DNA from: Spizellomyces punctatus DAOM BR117
Taxonomy: Eukaryota > Chytridiomycota > Chytridiomycetes > Spizellomycetales > Spizellomycetaceae
Direction of reading: 5' to 3'
Assembly (NCBI RefSeq): GCF_000182565.1
Contig: NW_015971540.1
Location: 620,476 to 684,475 of the forward strand
DNA length: 64,000 nt
The stretch's first letter is position 1, and each line of letters opens with the position of its first letter. Position numbers and translations under genes: made by a program. Under the pieces are notes generated by a model, which worked only from the letters and a program-made list of their open reading frames with translations, had not been told where the DNA came from and searched no databases. Shown here in pieces: positions 47,661 to 59,739 of the stretch.

Positions 47661-50600
47661 ATGGACAGTGGGGAGCGAGCGTATGGAGAGCACATCGCCG
47701 CCAAGCTAGTGTTTTCATCCTTGGTGGATCTCCTATCCTCTGCCTCGCGCCCTGCCATCTTGGCCTCTGATGCGCGATCCCCGCTATCCCATGCAGACCT
47801 GCGTTCCTTTATCCAGCAATTCGACCTCCAAACGTTTGGACTTGGACGGAATGATAGAATTGGCGTCATCCTTCCAGAAGGACCAGAGCTCGGAGTCTGT
47901 TTGACGTGCGTCCTGGCACGGGCAACTGCCGTCCCGCTCAACGAAAAGGAAATTGAGGAAGAGATTGTGTCAGAGTTGGAGCAAATGCGCGCAAAAGCTG
48001 CCATTGTCTGCAAGTCACGGTCGCAGGTATGCAATTGGAAAAAGAAAAACTGGGCTTGAGCGAGGGCATGCGCAGCAAACAAATTCATATCTTCTTGTTT
48101 CTTGTTTTTAGGATCGCATCGTGTCGCTGCTTGCTTCGGCCGGCTTTCTCGTTTTGCTTTTGGAGCCAAGCCCTTCCATTGCTGGTCTGTTTACCCTTTC
48201 CGCCGCGCCCGGTCCAGTCATCATCTCCCCATCCCCACCTATGGTCCAGCCTTACACACGTCCGGATGATTGCGCCTTGGTGCTTCGTACATCAGGAACA
48301 TCGGGCAACAAAAAGACAGTTCCGTACACGCTACGTACACTCTGCATAGGCGCGATATGCGTCGCAAAGTCATGGGCACTTCAGGAAAACGATGTCAACT
48401 TGAACATGATGCCCCTCTACCATGTCGGTGGAATTGTTCGAAACCTGCTTTCTCCACTCCTCAGCGGTGGAGCAGTCATCACTTGCAAGGGATTTGATCC
48501 TGCAATGTTTTGGGACATTGTGGAGGCCTCTCCCATATCGCCAACGTGGTACTACGCAGTGCCAACAATGCACCATGCTATTCTTCAGGAAGGTCGGGAG
48601 CGATATAGTGGCCGTTCCCCTGCCACGATACGCATGATTTGCAACGCTGGAGGAGGACTTCAACCATCGCTTGCCGTCGAGTTGCGCAATTACTTTATTG
48701 GGGCCGTTGTACTGCCGTCATATGGAATGACAGAATGCATGCCAATCACTACACCTCCCCAGGACTATGCGCTGGATAGACCAGGAACTTCAGGAAAGTC
48801 GGTTGGACCAGAGATTGCCATATTCAATGCAAGCATGGACGTTGAGCAGCCACCCAGAGTGATTGGCAACATTTGTGTGCGCGGAGAGCCCCTTTTCGGT
48901 GGTTATGAGGGAAACCAAGCCGCAAATGACAAAGCTTTCAACAGTGCTGGCTGGTTTGACACGGGAGACATGGGATACCTTGATGAAGATGGCTACTTGT
49001 ATATTACTGGCCGCTCCAAAGAAGTCATCAACCGCGGTGGTGAAATCATTTCCCCTGTAGATGTAGAATCCGCTGTCCTAGAGCACCCTAGAATAAGGAA
49101 TGCGCTTGCATTCTCTGTTCCTCACAATATTCTACAAGAGACGATTGGGATTGTGGTCGTACCAGAATCTGGTAGCACGCTCGTGGACATTGCAGAGCTA
49201 CACAGGTGTGTATTCTCGACTATGTATTGTGATGGTAAAACTCTAAGCTTCTTGAATGATTAGATTCCTGGCCGAATCATTGCACCCCTCAAAATGGCCC
49301 CAGGTCCTTGTGTACATGGACGATCTTCCAAAGAACATGAACAACAAGCCTCTGCGTATTAACCTCGCCAAACGGTTGGGAATTCCAGAGTTGCAAGACG
49401 GGACTTCACAATTTAGCCGCATGTATGAAGCAGTGGCACCACCCCGGACTGCATCTCTCTCTGAGCCGATTCCCGCTCAACGTATCAAACCCAACGGATC
49501 AAAACTAATCCATTATTTACTTCGCCACGACGGAGTTGCAGATGCCGTGGCACTCACAGGATTTAGTAAATCGGATCCAGAGGCGTTGGTGGCATTTGTC
49601 GCTACTTGGTCATCACACAATTTGCGATCCGATACTCTTTACGAGTACCTGGACACGCAAGGTCGGATTCACGATTATGAGCGACCTAGGGAAATCATTC
49701 TTTTGTCGCAGCTGCCACGTCGCCACGACGGAAGTCTGGATGTTGATGCTCTTTCTACTCGCTTTGCTGAAGTATCGGCCAGCTCTGAGGACATGTCGCG
49801 TCTTGAAAAGGGCATTGGGAATCTCTTTGTCGATGTCCTTAATGTTCCGGAAGTTACGAGCCGTGATGCCGACTTTTTCGAGCTTGGTGGAGATTCTCTT
49901 AAGGCTGGACGCCTTGTACATATGATAAGGTGAGTTCTTGTGAAGTTCTATAGATTTGGTTTCGTCTGTATGATCGAAAAATTGACGGGAAGAATAATTT
50001 AGAAAACGTCTTGACGTCAATATCCCTGCGTCCAACATTCTACGGTATCGGTCGGTGGCTTCGCTCGCCTCGACTATTGCCGAAAGACTTCCGCCGGATA
50101 GTCCGTGGCTCCGATCCGAATCCGTCATTTCCTCCTCTGCCAGTGACCTAAGCGGCTCAACCGCTCATGACTCTGGAGATGAGTCTGATGATGTTCCTCG
50201 CCCGAAAAGCAGTGCCAAGAGCCCGCTCTCTATTTCTGCACTATTTATCCAATTACTCTCCATTTTGATCTTGCGTCCTTTACGGATCACCTGCAGGTGG
50301 ATCTTTTTTGCCTACGTGCTCATTTGGACGCATCCGTGGTTTCGGTTGGGAGGAACCATGGACACTTCGTGGTTGCATCCCGTGCAGTTGATGCTGGCGC
50401 TGGTGATTGCTCAGGTTGTGCTGTGGGTTTTCCTCCCCATTTTGGGAATTGCTCTCAAGTGGTTGGTGATTGGAAGGTACAAGGCTGGAAGGTATGCTTT
50501 TTTGTGCTGGTGCAAATGTTTTATATTTTGCTGCAAAGTCTAATCTCACTTGTTCCTTCTTGTTAAGCTATCCCCTGTGGGGCTCCTACTACCTCCGATG

Positions 50601-52773
50601 GTGGTTTGTGGATCAAGCTTTGCACTTGTGTGGGAGGGGATTCTTTGCACTCAACAATGCAACAATGCGATGGTATCTCCGCTGTATGGGAGCTCGCGTA
50701 GGTGCAAACAGCCAAATTGACCTCAAAACGAATTTTGGCGAATACGATTTGATTCAAATTGGGGAAAACTGTGGCTTTGAAAGCGCTCGAGTCCGTCCAT
50801 TTACGATGCAAACAGGTCGAATGGTGCTGGGACCTATCGTGATTGGACACAATTCTGTTGTGAACATCAAGACCACTATTGCCCCGGGTGCTATGGTCCC
50901 AAACAACACAGTCTTTCCTCCTCTCTCTTCTTCGTACGAAATGGACGATGCATCTGAAGAGTACCGAGGACTGTGTCGCACGACGGGCCCAACAGGTCCA
51001 CATCTTATCGTACAGCTTCTTCTTGGCTGGCCAGTTATTTTTATCGTGAATTTATTCGGAATGATCCCTTGGTTAGGTGTTATTTACTTGATGAGCGCGC
51101 AGAAATTTTTTATCCGCGCTACGTCGGCGTTCGCGTTTGGAGACGTTCTACACTATTTTGCAGCCCCGGCAAGGATAGGGTACCATGTCCTCGCTATAAT
51201 TATGCGGGACACGATCAGCCCGTTCTTGTACCTTGCCGCATGTATCCTAATTAAACGTCTTGTCATTGGGAAATTCAAGGCAGGCCCGCGAGACCTGTCC
51301 CAGATGGGTCTTTTACGGTACTGGTTGATGCAAAAGTTGTTGGGAGACGGAACACTGGGAGGAGTGAACGCGCTGCTTGGATCGCACTATGAATTCACAA
51401 GCATGATCTACCGGGCGCTGGGCGCTAAAATTGGCAAACGCATCTACTGGCCAGGAACCGGCTTATTCGTTTTCGAGCACGATTTGATGGAAGTCGGCGA
51501 CGATGTCGTATTTGGATCTCGGTCGTTCCTTGTCTGTTCAGACCAATCCGAGAGTGCTCCAATCAAGATTGGTGCGGGGGCCATGATTGCGGATCGATGC
51601 GTACTGCTCCCGGGAGCCACCATTGGACGGAACGCCATCATGGGTTCAGGAGGGTTGGCCCGGAAAGGGACTCACTATCCTGCTGGATCCATTTGGTTGG
51701 GCTCGGCGAATGGTGGTGCCACGTTATGGGATATGGGGAATGAACGCGAGGCGGAAAAGGCCCCGACAGACACACCCTTTGGAAAAGCGTTTTACGAAAA
51801 GAAGGCTTCCTTCACCGTCCTACCCATGTGGTTTTGCGCCGGATACAATATTGCTATCTCGGTATTCACGTCGACATACTGGTCCCTACCCGTGCTTGCC
51901 GCCATTCAGGTTGGCAATCTCTTTTACGTGACTGGAAAGCACCCCAAATTGTTTGATCAGATTAGCCCAACCTGGGTGGCTATCAGCACGTATTGCGCCA
52001 TGTTCCTGACAGTATCTGTTGCGTTCACTATTCTTGCATTCGGCGCTTTGGGGATTGAGATTGCGGCCAAATGGTCACTCTTTGGACGTCGTGCAGTTGG
52101 AAAGTACAACTGGGATGAATCGTCCTACTGCCAAAGATGGCAAGTGTATATCGCGATGCTTCGAGTTCGCCGCGATATTCTCGACTACATTCGCGGGTCT
52201 TGGTACATTGTACAGTTTTTCCGATTCCTGGGCTGTCGCATTGGAAAACGTGTTTGCTTGTATCCTACAGGCGGTGATCCAATGATGACAGAGCCAGATC
52301 TCATCACCATTGGTGATGATGCTGCGGTGGACAATGCTTCCGTTGTCTGCCATCTAAACAGCAAGGGTCAGTTTTCGCTGAACCCGCTCGTGATTGGTGC
52401 TGGCTCTATTTTGCGGTCCAACTCTCGTTTACTCTCGGGTGCGCACATGGAGGAAGACGCGACCCTTTTGGAGCATACTTTAATTGTGTCGGGGGATGTG
52501 GTAGAAAGTCATTCGGTGTGTCAAGGTTGGCCTTCTATGGATGTCACAAATGAACGCTCTCGCGCTTTTGCTCAATATGGGAGCGTCAGAAAGAGGAAGC
52601 CAAAGTGGAGACGCAAGATTCGGGGCTTCTTTGGCGTTTTCCGATCCAAGAACTCTCACAACAAACTCACGGATGCGGCTCCATTGGTTTTGGCAAACAC
52701 TGGAAGGTGGACACCTCCTGCCGACGAGTCTGGAAAAGATACGGATAATATGCATAGTACATTATCTGTTTAA
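47661..52773 (+). CDS. NRPS-like membrane enzyme: adenylation, carrier, three beta-helix units
   Basis: Exons 47661-48026, 48112-49205, 49264-49929, 50003-50491 and 50568-52773 join in phase to 1606 residues. Residues 1 to about 560 form an AMP-forming adenylating enzyme: LRTSGTSGNKKTVPY (A3), PSYGMTECMPIT (A5), GWFDTGDMGYLDEDGYLYIT (A7), GRSKEVINRGGEI (A8) and NNKPLRINLAKRLG (A10). The substrate region reads MMPLYHVGGI, like carboxylate/acyl-CoA ligases, and lacks the FDxS of amino-acid-activating domains. A second C-subdomain-like stretch precedes a carrier domain with DFFELGGDSLKAGRL (pantetheine Ser at about 698). The C-terminal half alternates membrane helices with three left-handed beta-helix (hexapeptide) units (GPIVIGHNSVVNIKTTIAPG; IKIGAGAMIADRCVLLPGAT; PLVIGAGSILRSNSRLLSGA). 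Repeated WLVIGRYKAG and YYLRWWFVDQ motifs match the NRPS terminal domain of poly-lysine synthetase relatives. The product is unknown. Confidence 0.85.
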
Positions 52774-52999
52774 TATTGTAGATAGAGCTGGTGTCTATTA
52801 ATTGTATGTAACGATCTTTACGGGGAAAATATTCATTATACAATATATCTGATCATCTGATTATGCCATAGAATATCGCTTGACATTAAGATATGATGAT
52901 GTCGATGAATGCTCATTATGCTCAAATAGTAAGTCCCAAACCTGATGTACTACCTAATTCTAAGATGGCTATGGAGAAGGTATTGCGTTTCTTTGTTCT

Positions 53000-53940
53000 C
53001 TACAGGTAATTAGCCATCGTCACTTCCTTGGCTTTCAATCCACACTTTTCGTAAAAACCAACATTCTTTTCGGCACAGGACAGGATGACCTATGGGGATA
53101 AAAATGTGAATCTGTAACAAACTGTAGAGACGTGCAGCAAGGGCGTTTCATGGTTTTAACCTTGTATGCTCCCGAGTGTTTGGCGACAAGAGTTAACGCA
53201 TTGATGATCCTGTCATGGAATTTTTAGAGATTGCGAACGTCTGCAAATACAAATATCACCATTCAAGGTTTTTCAAAGTAAAACTTACAGTTTTCCCAAG
53301 TTCTTTCCCCGTGCCGAGTTATCCACAACGATATCTAAACACACAAAACCATTAAAAGTGGACTTACAAAAATCATCCAACTTTGGAAAAGAGGGTACCT
53401 TCAATATGCCCCACCATCCCGCATTCGTGTACAAACTTTGGTTCAATGATAACTGAGCCTGCCCTACAAACAGAAATTACAATTGTCTCTCAATTTTTTA
53501 CTTGCATGGTTCACCTTGGTAAAATGGCCATTTGACAAATTGAACATTCTTACCCAACAATGATCCCTCGACCAAGATCTTCTATAACAATGCAGTATTT
53601 CGATTCATTCCTTTCTCGTAGAAGATCAAACCGTTCTAGATCCGTTCATGAGTGAGCAAAGTGTGATGTACAGAGAATCGTGAGATGATCCCGCTTACCA
53701 GCAAATTTCCGCTTGGAAATTGTTCCAATGGTCGTCAACTGTGACAGCAACTCTAGATATCCTATAAAAGTCCCGTCCTGCATGACCGTCCATCACTGTC
53801 CTTGAACTGTAAAGAAAATGCAGACCTTTATCATAGTCGTTCACATTCAATGGTCGTATCGTGTAGCCTTCGGGAACTTGAGCAACAGCCTCCTTTGGAA
53901 TCCGACTCGGATCAAACTGCAAGTCGGGAGAGCTAGCCAT
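53000..53940 (-). CDS. GNA1: Glucosamine 6-phosphate N-acetyltransferase
   Basis: GNAT enzyme that acetylates glucosamine 6-phosphate with acetyl-CoA, feeding UDP-GlcNAc, chitin and glycosylation. Reading the minus strand from ATG 53940: MASSPDLQFDPSRIPKEAV and PEGYTIRPLNVNDYDKG. An intron follows, then YLELLSQLTTIGTISKRKFA. The next exons give RFDLLRERNESKYCIVIEDL and GRGIIVG, then SVIIEPKFVHECGMVGHIE, then DIVVDNSARGKNLGK (the Q/R-x-x-G-x-G/A acetyl-CoA loop variant), RIINALTLVAKHSGAYK and VILSCAEKNVGFYEKCGLK. The end is VTMANYL and a TAG (53000-53002). All family motifs are present in order. There are at least seven short exons. An in-frame ATG at 54009 would add 23 residues. The gene converges on the megaenzyme, 226 bp apart. 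Confidence 0.9.
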
Positions 53941-55609
53941 CCATGCAATTGGACTGCGTCCTTTGATGTGGATTGCGCGGATTTCGGGGGGAGTGGATAT
54001 TGGAGGCATAAGGTATATGTGGGTTGAAAGACAATCACAAAAACAGTTTTAGAAATATAATAAAAAAACAATAGTCAATGGCCAGCAATGCATATTATTT
54101 AGTTTGTACGTAAGCACATCTAGAATACCTGGGGATATCAAAAGCTGTGGTAGCGCTCCCAATGTGGAAATTACGAGACAAGGTTCAAGTATCCTACGTA
54201 ACAACAGATTTTTGAAAGTGCTGTAAACAAAACTTGTAAATTGAGTTTCTTTTCGTTTGCTTTCTTGTTTTTTTTTTTTTTTTTTGGTGATTGCCAACAT
54301 GAGCCCAAACTGGTAGCAACTCTTCAGCCCAAACTCAGCACCACAAGCTTGTGATTCCCGTTTTCCTTTTTTTGGCCTAGCCAAAGTTCTGCGCAGTCTG
54401 CGGCAGTCACCAAAAACGTTTTGTTGTTTTCCGTCGTTGGGCTCTACGCACGCGCTCGCATGCCTTTTGACTTTTTTGAACCGCTGGCTGGCTATGATCA
54501 AAAAAGAAACCTTAAATCGTCCTGCTTATAAAATGAGGCTCCTTTCGAGGGTCTGTTATCCGATGCCGTAAGTGTGGCTTGAAAAGCGTTGCCATGGAAT
54601 ACCGCGTCTATAAAAACTCGTAGCAGAACTAGAAAAAGCAATTATTCGTTCAACTTTCTTTTTTTCTTTCGGCCTGCCGGGGGGTTTGAAGATCCAGACT
54701 GCTTTTTGGGACATGGTCCAGCTCGTCTAGCATTTTGGCCGTCTTTTGTTCACCTCCAATGCTTTGATGGTTCTGTGATGGATCATCAATCATTGGGGCG
54801 TTGTTCTTGACGTTTCGCTACCGGCTAGGCCAACCTGAGCGACCAGTCTCATCTCTTTGTCAACCTTGGTACTATCTCCAGTTCAACTCGTTATTTGAGT
54901 CAGATGCTATAGGTGAGTTGAGACAAGGATGCAGAGGACGCCCGGGATGATGAGCTTGACTTTTACAGTTATCCCTGTCTGAGTTACACACATATAATGC
55001 GGACACATTTGCTTTACCTCTCTGACTTTGGGCGTCCTCTTGCGCTGAATGTTTGGCTTTTCATGCTGGTTTCTTTTTGCTGACTTTGGTATTTATCGTT
55101 GCAGAGACTCTGACCGAACTGCCGTATCTCATGTATCGTGCAACGGTATGTACGGCCGGGTGAGTGTTGTTGATCTGTACTTGAAAAGATTGCGATGATG
55201 TATAAAACGTTGAATACAATGAATCAAATGGATATGTTGTCTTGAGTATTGATCTGAGCTGTGTCGTTGGATGTCACGCCCACACATGAACCTTGAGCAG
55301 TGCTCACTACGCAGTGACACCAAAGGATGGGGAATTGGCCGTGTGATCCATCCGCATGGGGGTGTAGCGCCGCAGCCTTCTTGGTTACGGAACCCATACA
55401 CTGTTGCTTCCATATGCAGACAGCCCTGTGAGAGGCCAACGAGTTCACATCAGGCTGCAACGCCATAGACAGCCAGTGAGTTGGGAACTGGAGAACTCCA
55501 ACGGCATTACGGAGCACTTGTCTTCATCTTTTGCAATCGCACATCAATTTAATGCCTTTACTGTTTCCAAAGTTGCATTTAATATATACATAGAGTTCCC
55601 CGCAAAAAG
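53941..55609. other. Long intergenic region, no gene assigned
   Basis: About 1.6 kb between two minus-strand genes. It contains an 18-base T run, two TATAAAA-like boxes on the plus strand (54526-54533 and 54609-54616) and an intron-like pair: GTGAGT near 54913 and TTGCAG near 55100. No open frame matches a family I know. A plus-strand noncoding or short-ORF transcript is possible but unsupported. Confidence 0.35.
54268..54285. repeat. Homopolymer run of 18 T
   Basis: Eighteen consecutive T on the plus strand upstream of GNA1. Confidence 0.9.
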
Positions 55610-57897
55610 CTAGTAGGTGCCAAAATAGCGATCGCCAAAGTTTCCAAATCCTGGAACAACATGTCCTTGATCATCCAGCTCCTGGTCAACTTCCGCTGTC
55701 ACTACCCTAACGCTAGGGAAGGCATTGGCTATCGTATGCAACCCGAGCGGCGCGGCAATAAGCGACAGAAAGATGATGCGATCCTGTGGAACATCGTGGT
55801 CCAAAATCACTCGAATTGCCATCAGCGCGGCAGCGCCTGGTTGAAATAAATGAAATGGTTAAAGTTGCAAATGAACTCGAAAGTTTGATGGAAGAAAAAA
55901 TAACAATGGTCTCACCCGTGGCGATTTGGGCGTCACTGATCAATACATATCGCTGACTGATATCCGACGGCAATTTACAATAGTGTAATTGCGGCTCACC
56001 CGTGCTGGGATCTGTCTGTATGAGGATCTTGCCTATTGGAATGTCCTTGACCACGCTTCGCAACCCCCTTTCCATCGTTGCTCCTGAGCGAATGACTGAC
56101 ACCCCACAAACCTTTGAGAGAAAATACTGCAGGTTAGCTAGCCCGCTAGGTGAATGTACTGGGTTCATGACAGCACCTGCTCTTTCCATATGACACCCTT
56201 GTAGATGCTTCCGATGGGCGTTATGACATCCGCGTTACCAAACGGTAGTTCAGCAAGACCCCTATCACCAAGATTAAGTATCACATCTGCCGATCAATAG
56301 TCCAATGAGACTCTAACCGTTCAACGATGATTCTGGATAATCGCTCCGCATAAAAGATAAAGTCATGTCTGCTTGTCGTCCGGTCTCTTATAATGGTCAA
56401 CAGCGCCTTGAGCTCATTTGTGGGCTTTAACGTGCGTAAAATCGACGGTAACTCCTTCTTGACATTGATGTTCGATAACGCGACCTTGAGGGAGAGTCCT
56501 CGATCATTTAGCTGTCTAGCCAAATGCTTTGTGATCACATCAATTGCAGCTGTTGCTAAGCGGTGAGCGGTTTTCTTGAAAGATATGGGGGATGTAATGC
56601 ACATACCAACGTTGTCCAACCCACGAGGAATGATGACTATATCAATGACCAAAGGTCAGAATGATGATCCGCCAAAGAGAGGCTAGCCCAAAGCGAGATC
56701 TTACCATCAGCGTATTTCATGGTTGGGTATATATGCTCATCAAAAGCAGGTTTTACAAATTTCCGATATTGGTCTAAAACACCTCGGATATCTCGCCCTC
56801 GCTCTGCAATGTCTCGTTTCACTATGAGAGAGTGTCATGTCAGTTGCACTTTATTTCATGAGCAACATATCCCAAAGCTCATCATACGTCGTCTTGCGAG
56901 TCGAATGTCTGCATCGGTGTCTACAAAGATCTTGAGATCCATAAGGTCTCTAACTGATTTATCATACAGAGCAAAGATGCCCTCAAAGACCACCACATTG
57001 GCTCCGTAAACGGTTTGCGACTTGTCGAGGCTAGAATAAACGCATTAGTTCCAAACGACAAACATGAGTTCAAAGTGGAATCTCGGAGTCACCACGAACC
57101 GATTATGTGTCGCGAAATCATAGATCGGAACGTCGACTTTGATGCTATACATTAGAAGAGGATTATTACTCGCTATCACAGAAGCTTCCATGCAAAGAGG
57201 AACAATCCAACGATGTTTACCCTTTCTTTAGGTTGAGAAGCGTCTGATGCAGTGCTTCGTAGTCGAAAGCATCTGGGATAGAGCGAGTTCAACGGTTCAT
57301 GGAACACATTCCACCTAACACAGTCTTCCAGATCAAACGTAGCGGCTTACTGGGATGATCAAAATCATATTCACTATAAGGGGAATATGAGATGGGGCGA
57401 ATAAAGTTACGTTCAATCAATACATTTGATATAGTCAACGTAAACAAACATTATCAGCTACTCACTTTCTGTGTGCGGCAGCAACTTGTTCGGGAGTCAA
57501 CGGTTTATAGAAAGAATCCATAGATAACAGAATGACCTAAATTCAACAACAGCACGCTGCATGAGAACTGCACACGTCGACGGGAACAATGTGGAAGCCG
57601 CATAGCCAGGAGGCGATTTCGGCATACTGACCCAAGGAACCCCCAGACTTCGAATAATCCTTGTAGACACGCTGGTTTTTCCGCTCGCACTTCCTCCCGC
57701 CATACCAATAATGAATGGTTCGACTGGCTTTCCGTCGATATTGTACCTGTTCACAAGAACTGGCAACTATAACCAAACAATAGACAATTCCAAACTCGAA
57801 GCAATGCATTCGTTACACACCATGGAAATCTGCCAGCCGAGAGGAAGGTGCTCATCTTCCTCTGAATGCTACGCGGAGCATTCTGAACGTTCGACAT
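55610..57897 (-). CDS. Fused uridine kinase and uracil phosphoribosyltransferase
   Basis: Pyrimidine-salvage enzyme of the UCKL1/Urk1 type. ATG 57897 gives [20 protein letters not shown]. Exon 2 carries [20 protein letters not shown] and the P-loop [15 protein letters not shown]. The kinase domain continues with [40 protein letters not shown] and the lid region [20 protein letters not shown]. It then reads [17 protein letters not shown]. The C-terminal UPRT-like half has [16 protein letters not shown], the PRPP loop [38 protein letters not shown] and the terminal [14 protein letters not shown]. There are about ten exons. Whether the UPRT half is active is open: relatives keep the fold, but activity of the human protein's half is doubtful. 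Confidence 0.9.
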
Positions 57898-58841
57898 GTT
57901 TCAATGGTTGAAAAAGCACCAACTGGCGATCTAGAACAAAAAGTGTAGGTGCCCATATCTCATACGAGTTTCTTCGTCACGTGGTTACAAGGATGCATGG
58001 AGGAGGCTGGCATTTCCATTTGTTGAATTTAAGATGACTGCACAGGATGTTGAGCATTCCGTTGGTTTTATGCAAAGGAACTAATGCTTTAAAATATTGC
58101 TATGTTGGCATATCAGTAGTTGCAGCAATTGTAAAAAGGTAAAAACTATGTTGGGTGACCGATGCTTGTCCGAATTCCGATTGGCACAACTGTTCCCCAC
58201 ATCACCTTTGCTGGAGTTGCAGCCGTAATTTATGTCATTTCACACACAGTTCCTCCGCAAGAGGCCCTGCTACAACGAGTATACTCAAGTATGATTATAG
58301 TGCGCCGCAGCCTTGACTGGTCTGCAGCCTTCATCCCATATCCTCGTTGTGGGCCCAGTGTAAGAATTATTGGCATTCAATGGGGACCACTGTCATCCAC
58401 GGTCCACTGCTGCTGCATGGTCTCGCGCTACAGACTATTCTGGTTCTTTGCATTCTGCAAAGGTGATGCACTCGCTCTCTTCTATCGCACTGAATGGATA
58501 TTCAGCTTGGTTCATCCATCTTTGATATCTTTGAAGTCATTTCAATATGGGTCTTGAGTGACAGGGCCATTCCATCCGACTCGGCCAGTAATGTTTGCCT
58601 GTCCCCTGATGTCGACCGCCTATCCTAACGGCTGCTATTGTACAAGGATACTCGCTGGCGGATTTGTCCGACGCAGCCATGGAATCTTGTTCAACCATGG
58701 CAGATATTTCTCATGACTCATGTCATTACAAATGATGGTAGACCTTTATAAAGTACAAAGCTGCTGGATGCCTCCACAGAGATAGGTTTTGATTTATCAG
58801 AGTGTCAATATCACAAGCAAACAAACGGAACGAAACGAAAG
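57898..58841. other. Divergent intergenic region
   Basis: About 940 bp between the kinase/UPRT gene and the methyltransferase. A plus-strand frame from ATG 58162 (131 residues, Cys- and Phe-rich) has no recognisable family and no coding-like neighbours. I do not call it a gene. Confidence 0.4.
58747..58753 (+). promoter_or_regulatory. TATA-like box of methyltransferase gene
   Basis: TATAAAG about 95 bp upstream of ATG 58842, a plausible core-promoter position allowing for a short 5' UTR. Confidence 0.45.
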
Positions 58842-59739
58842 ATGAGCGGTTCCGCAGCAGAATGGTCCAGCATGGCTGACGAGTATGAGAAAGTAGCCAC
58901 TGCGTTCACCATCCCGGTCGCTCAAGCCGCCTTGGCGCTACCCCTACTACCTACCGACAAACCTTTAAAGATCCTGGAGGTCGCATGCGGGTCCGGAGCA
59001 TTGACTGGTTTGCTTGCTGAGCGGTTCGCAGGCAGCGGGACGCAAATCGTGGCAACGGACTTTGCGGAGGGCATGGTAAAGTTTATGCAAAAGAAGGCCT
59101 CCGAAAATGGCTGGAAGAATGTTACAGGACAGGTTATGGATGCTACGGTAATTTCCTTACAGATTCATTCATTGGGCGATAACATTTATCCTCAATGTGC
59201 ATCCTTCTCTCGTCTTGCAGAAATTGAATGTTCCCGACAACTCTCTTGATGCCGTTTTCTGCATTTTTGGAATTATGCTCATGCCAGAGGGTTCCAAAGC
59301 CCTTGGCGAAATGCATCGCGTTCTCCATCGCAATGGCATTGCTTGTTATACGACATGGGGAGAAAAAGACTTTGATCCAATCATCCAAGAAGGTATCCGC
59401 CGTTCCAAGCAGCAAGTCCAGTATGACCAGCCACCCAGCGTGACGCGGACACCTGGCTGGAGCGACCTGGATTTCTGTATTGGAGAATTAGAAAAAACTG
59501 GGTTCTCAAAAGTGGAGGGGCAGAAGTATAGAGGAACCTGGGTAGTTAACGATCTAGACAAATTTCTCGGGCCTTTGGTAAGGAATCCTGGCATGAAGGG
59601 CTCGGTGCTCAAGGACTTTACTCCAGAGGAGCTTGAGCAGTTTCAGGCGCTACTCAAGCAACTCTTTCAGGAAAAGTATGGCGTAAAGGATATATACGAG
59701 TTTAATGTAGTGGCCAACATTGTTTTTGGACAAAAGTAA
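58842..59739 (+). CDS. Class I SAM-dependent methyltransferase
   Basis: Small cytosolic-looking methyltransferase of the UbiE/Methyltransf_11 type. Exons 58842-59147 and 59221-59739 join in phase to 274 residues. Motif I is KILEVACGSGALTGLLAERF, the acidic residue after strand 2 is in IVATDFAEGMV, and motif II/III follows with DNSLDAVFCIFGIMLMPEGS and EMHRVLHRNGIACYTTWGEK. There is no signal peptide or membrane helix. The C-terminal half (SVTRTPGWSDLDFCIGELEK and the FTPEELEQFQALLKQLFQEK helix) resembles uncharacterised fungal methyltransferases. The substrate cannot be inferred. Confidence 0.85.

Noticed and set aside
47661-52773. Calling the megaenzyme an epsilon-poly-L-lysine synthetase outright
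   Set aside because: The C-terminal module fits, but the adenylation domain lacks the amino-acid-binding FDxS motif, so the substrate is not supported.
54049-54501. 150-residue lysine-rich minus-strand ORF
   Set aside because: Most of it comes from the poly-T tract read as poly-Lys and from flanking low-complexity sequence. It has no recognisable motif.
58162-58557. 131-residue plus-strand ORF between the kinase/UPRT and methyltransferase genes
   Set aside because: No domain, signal peptide or splice support; its composition looks like chance.
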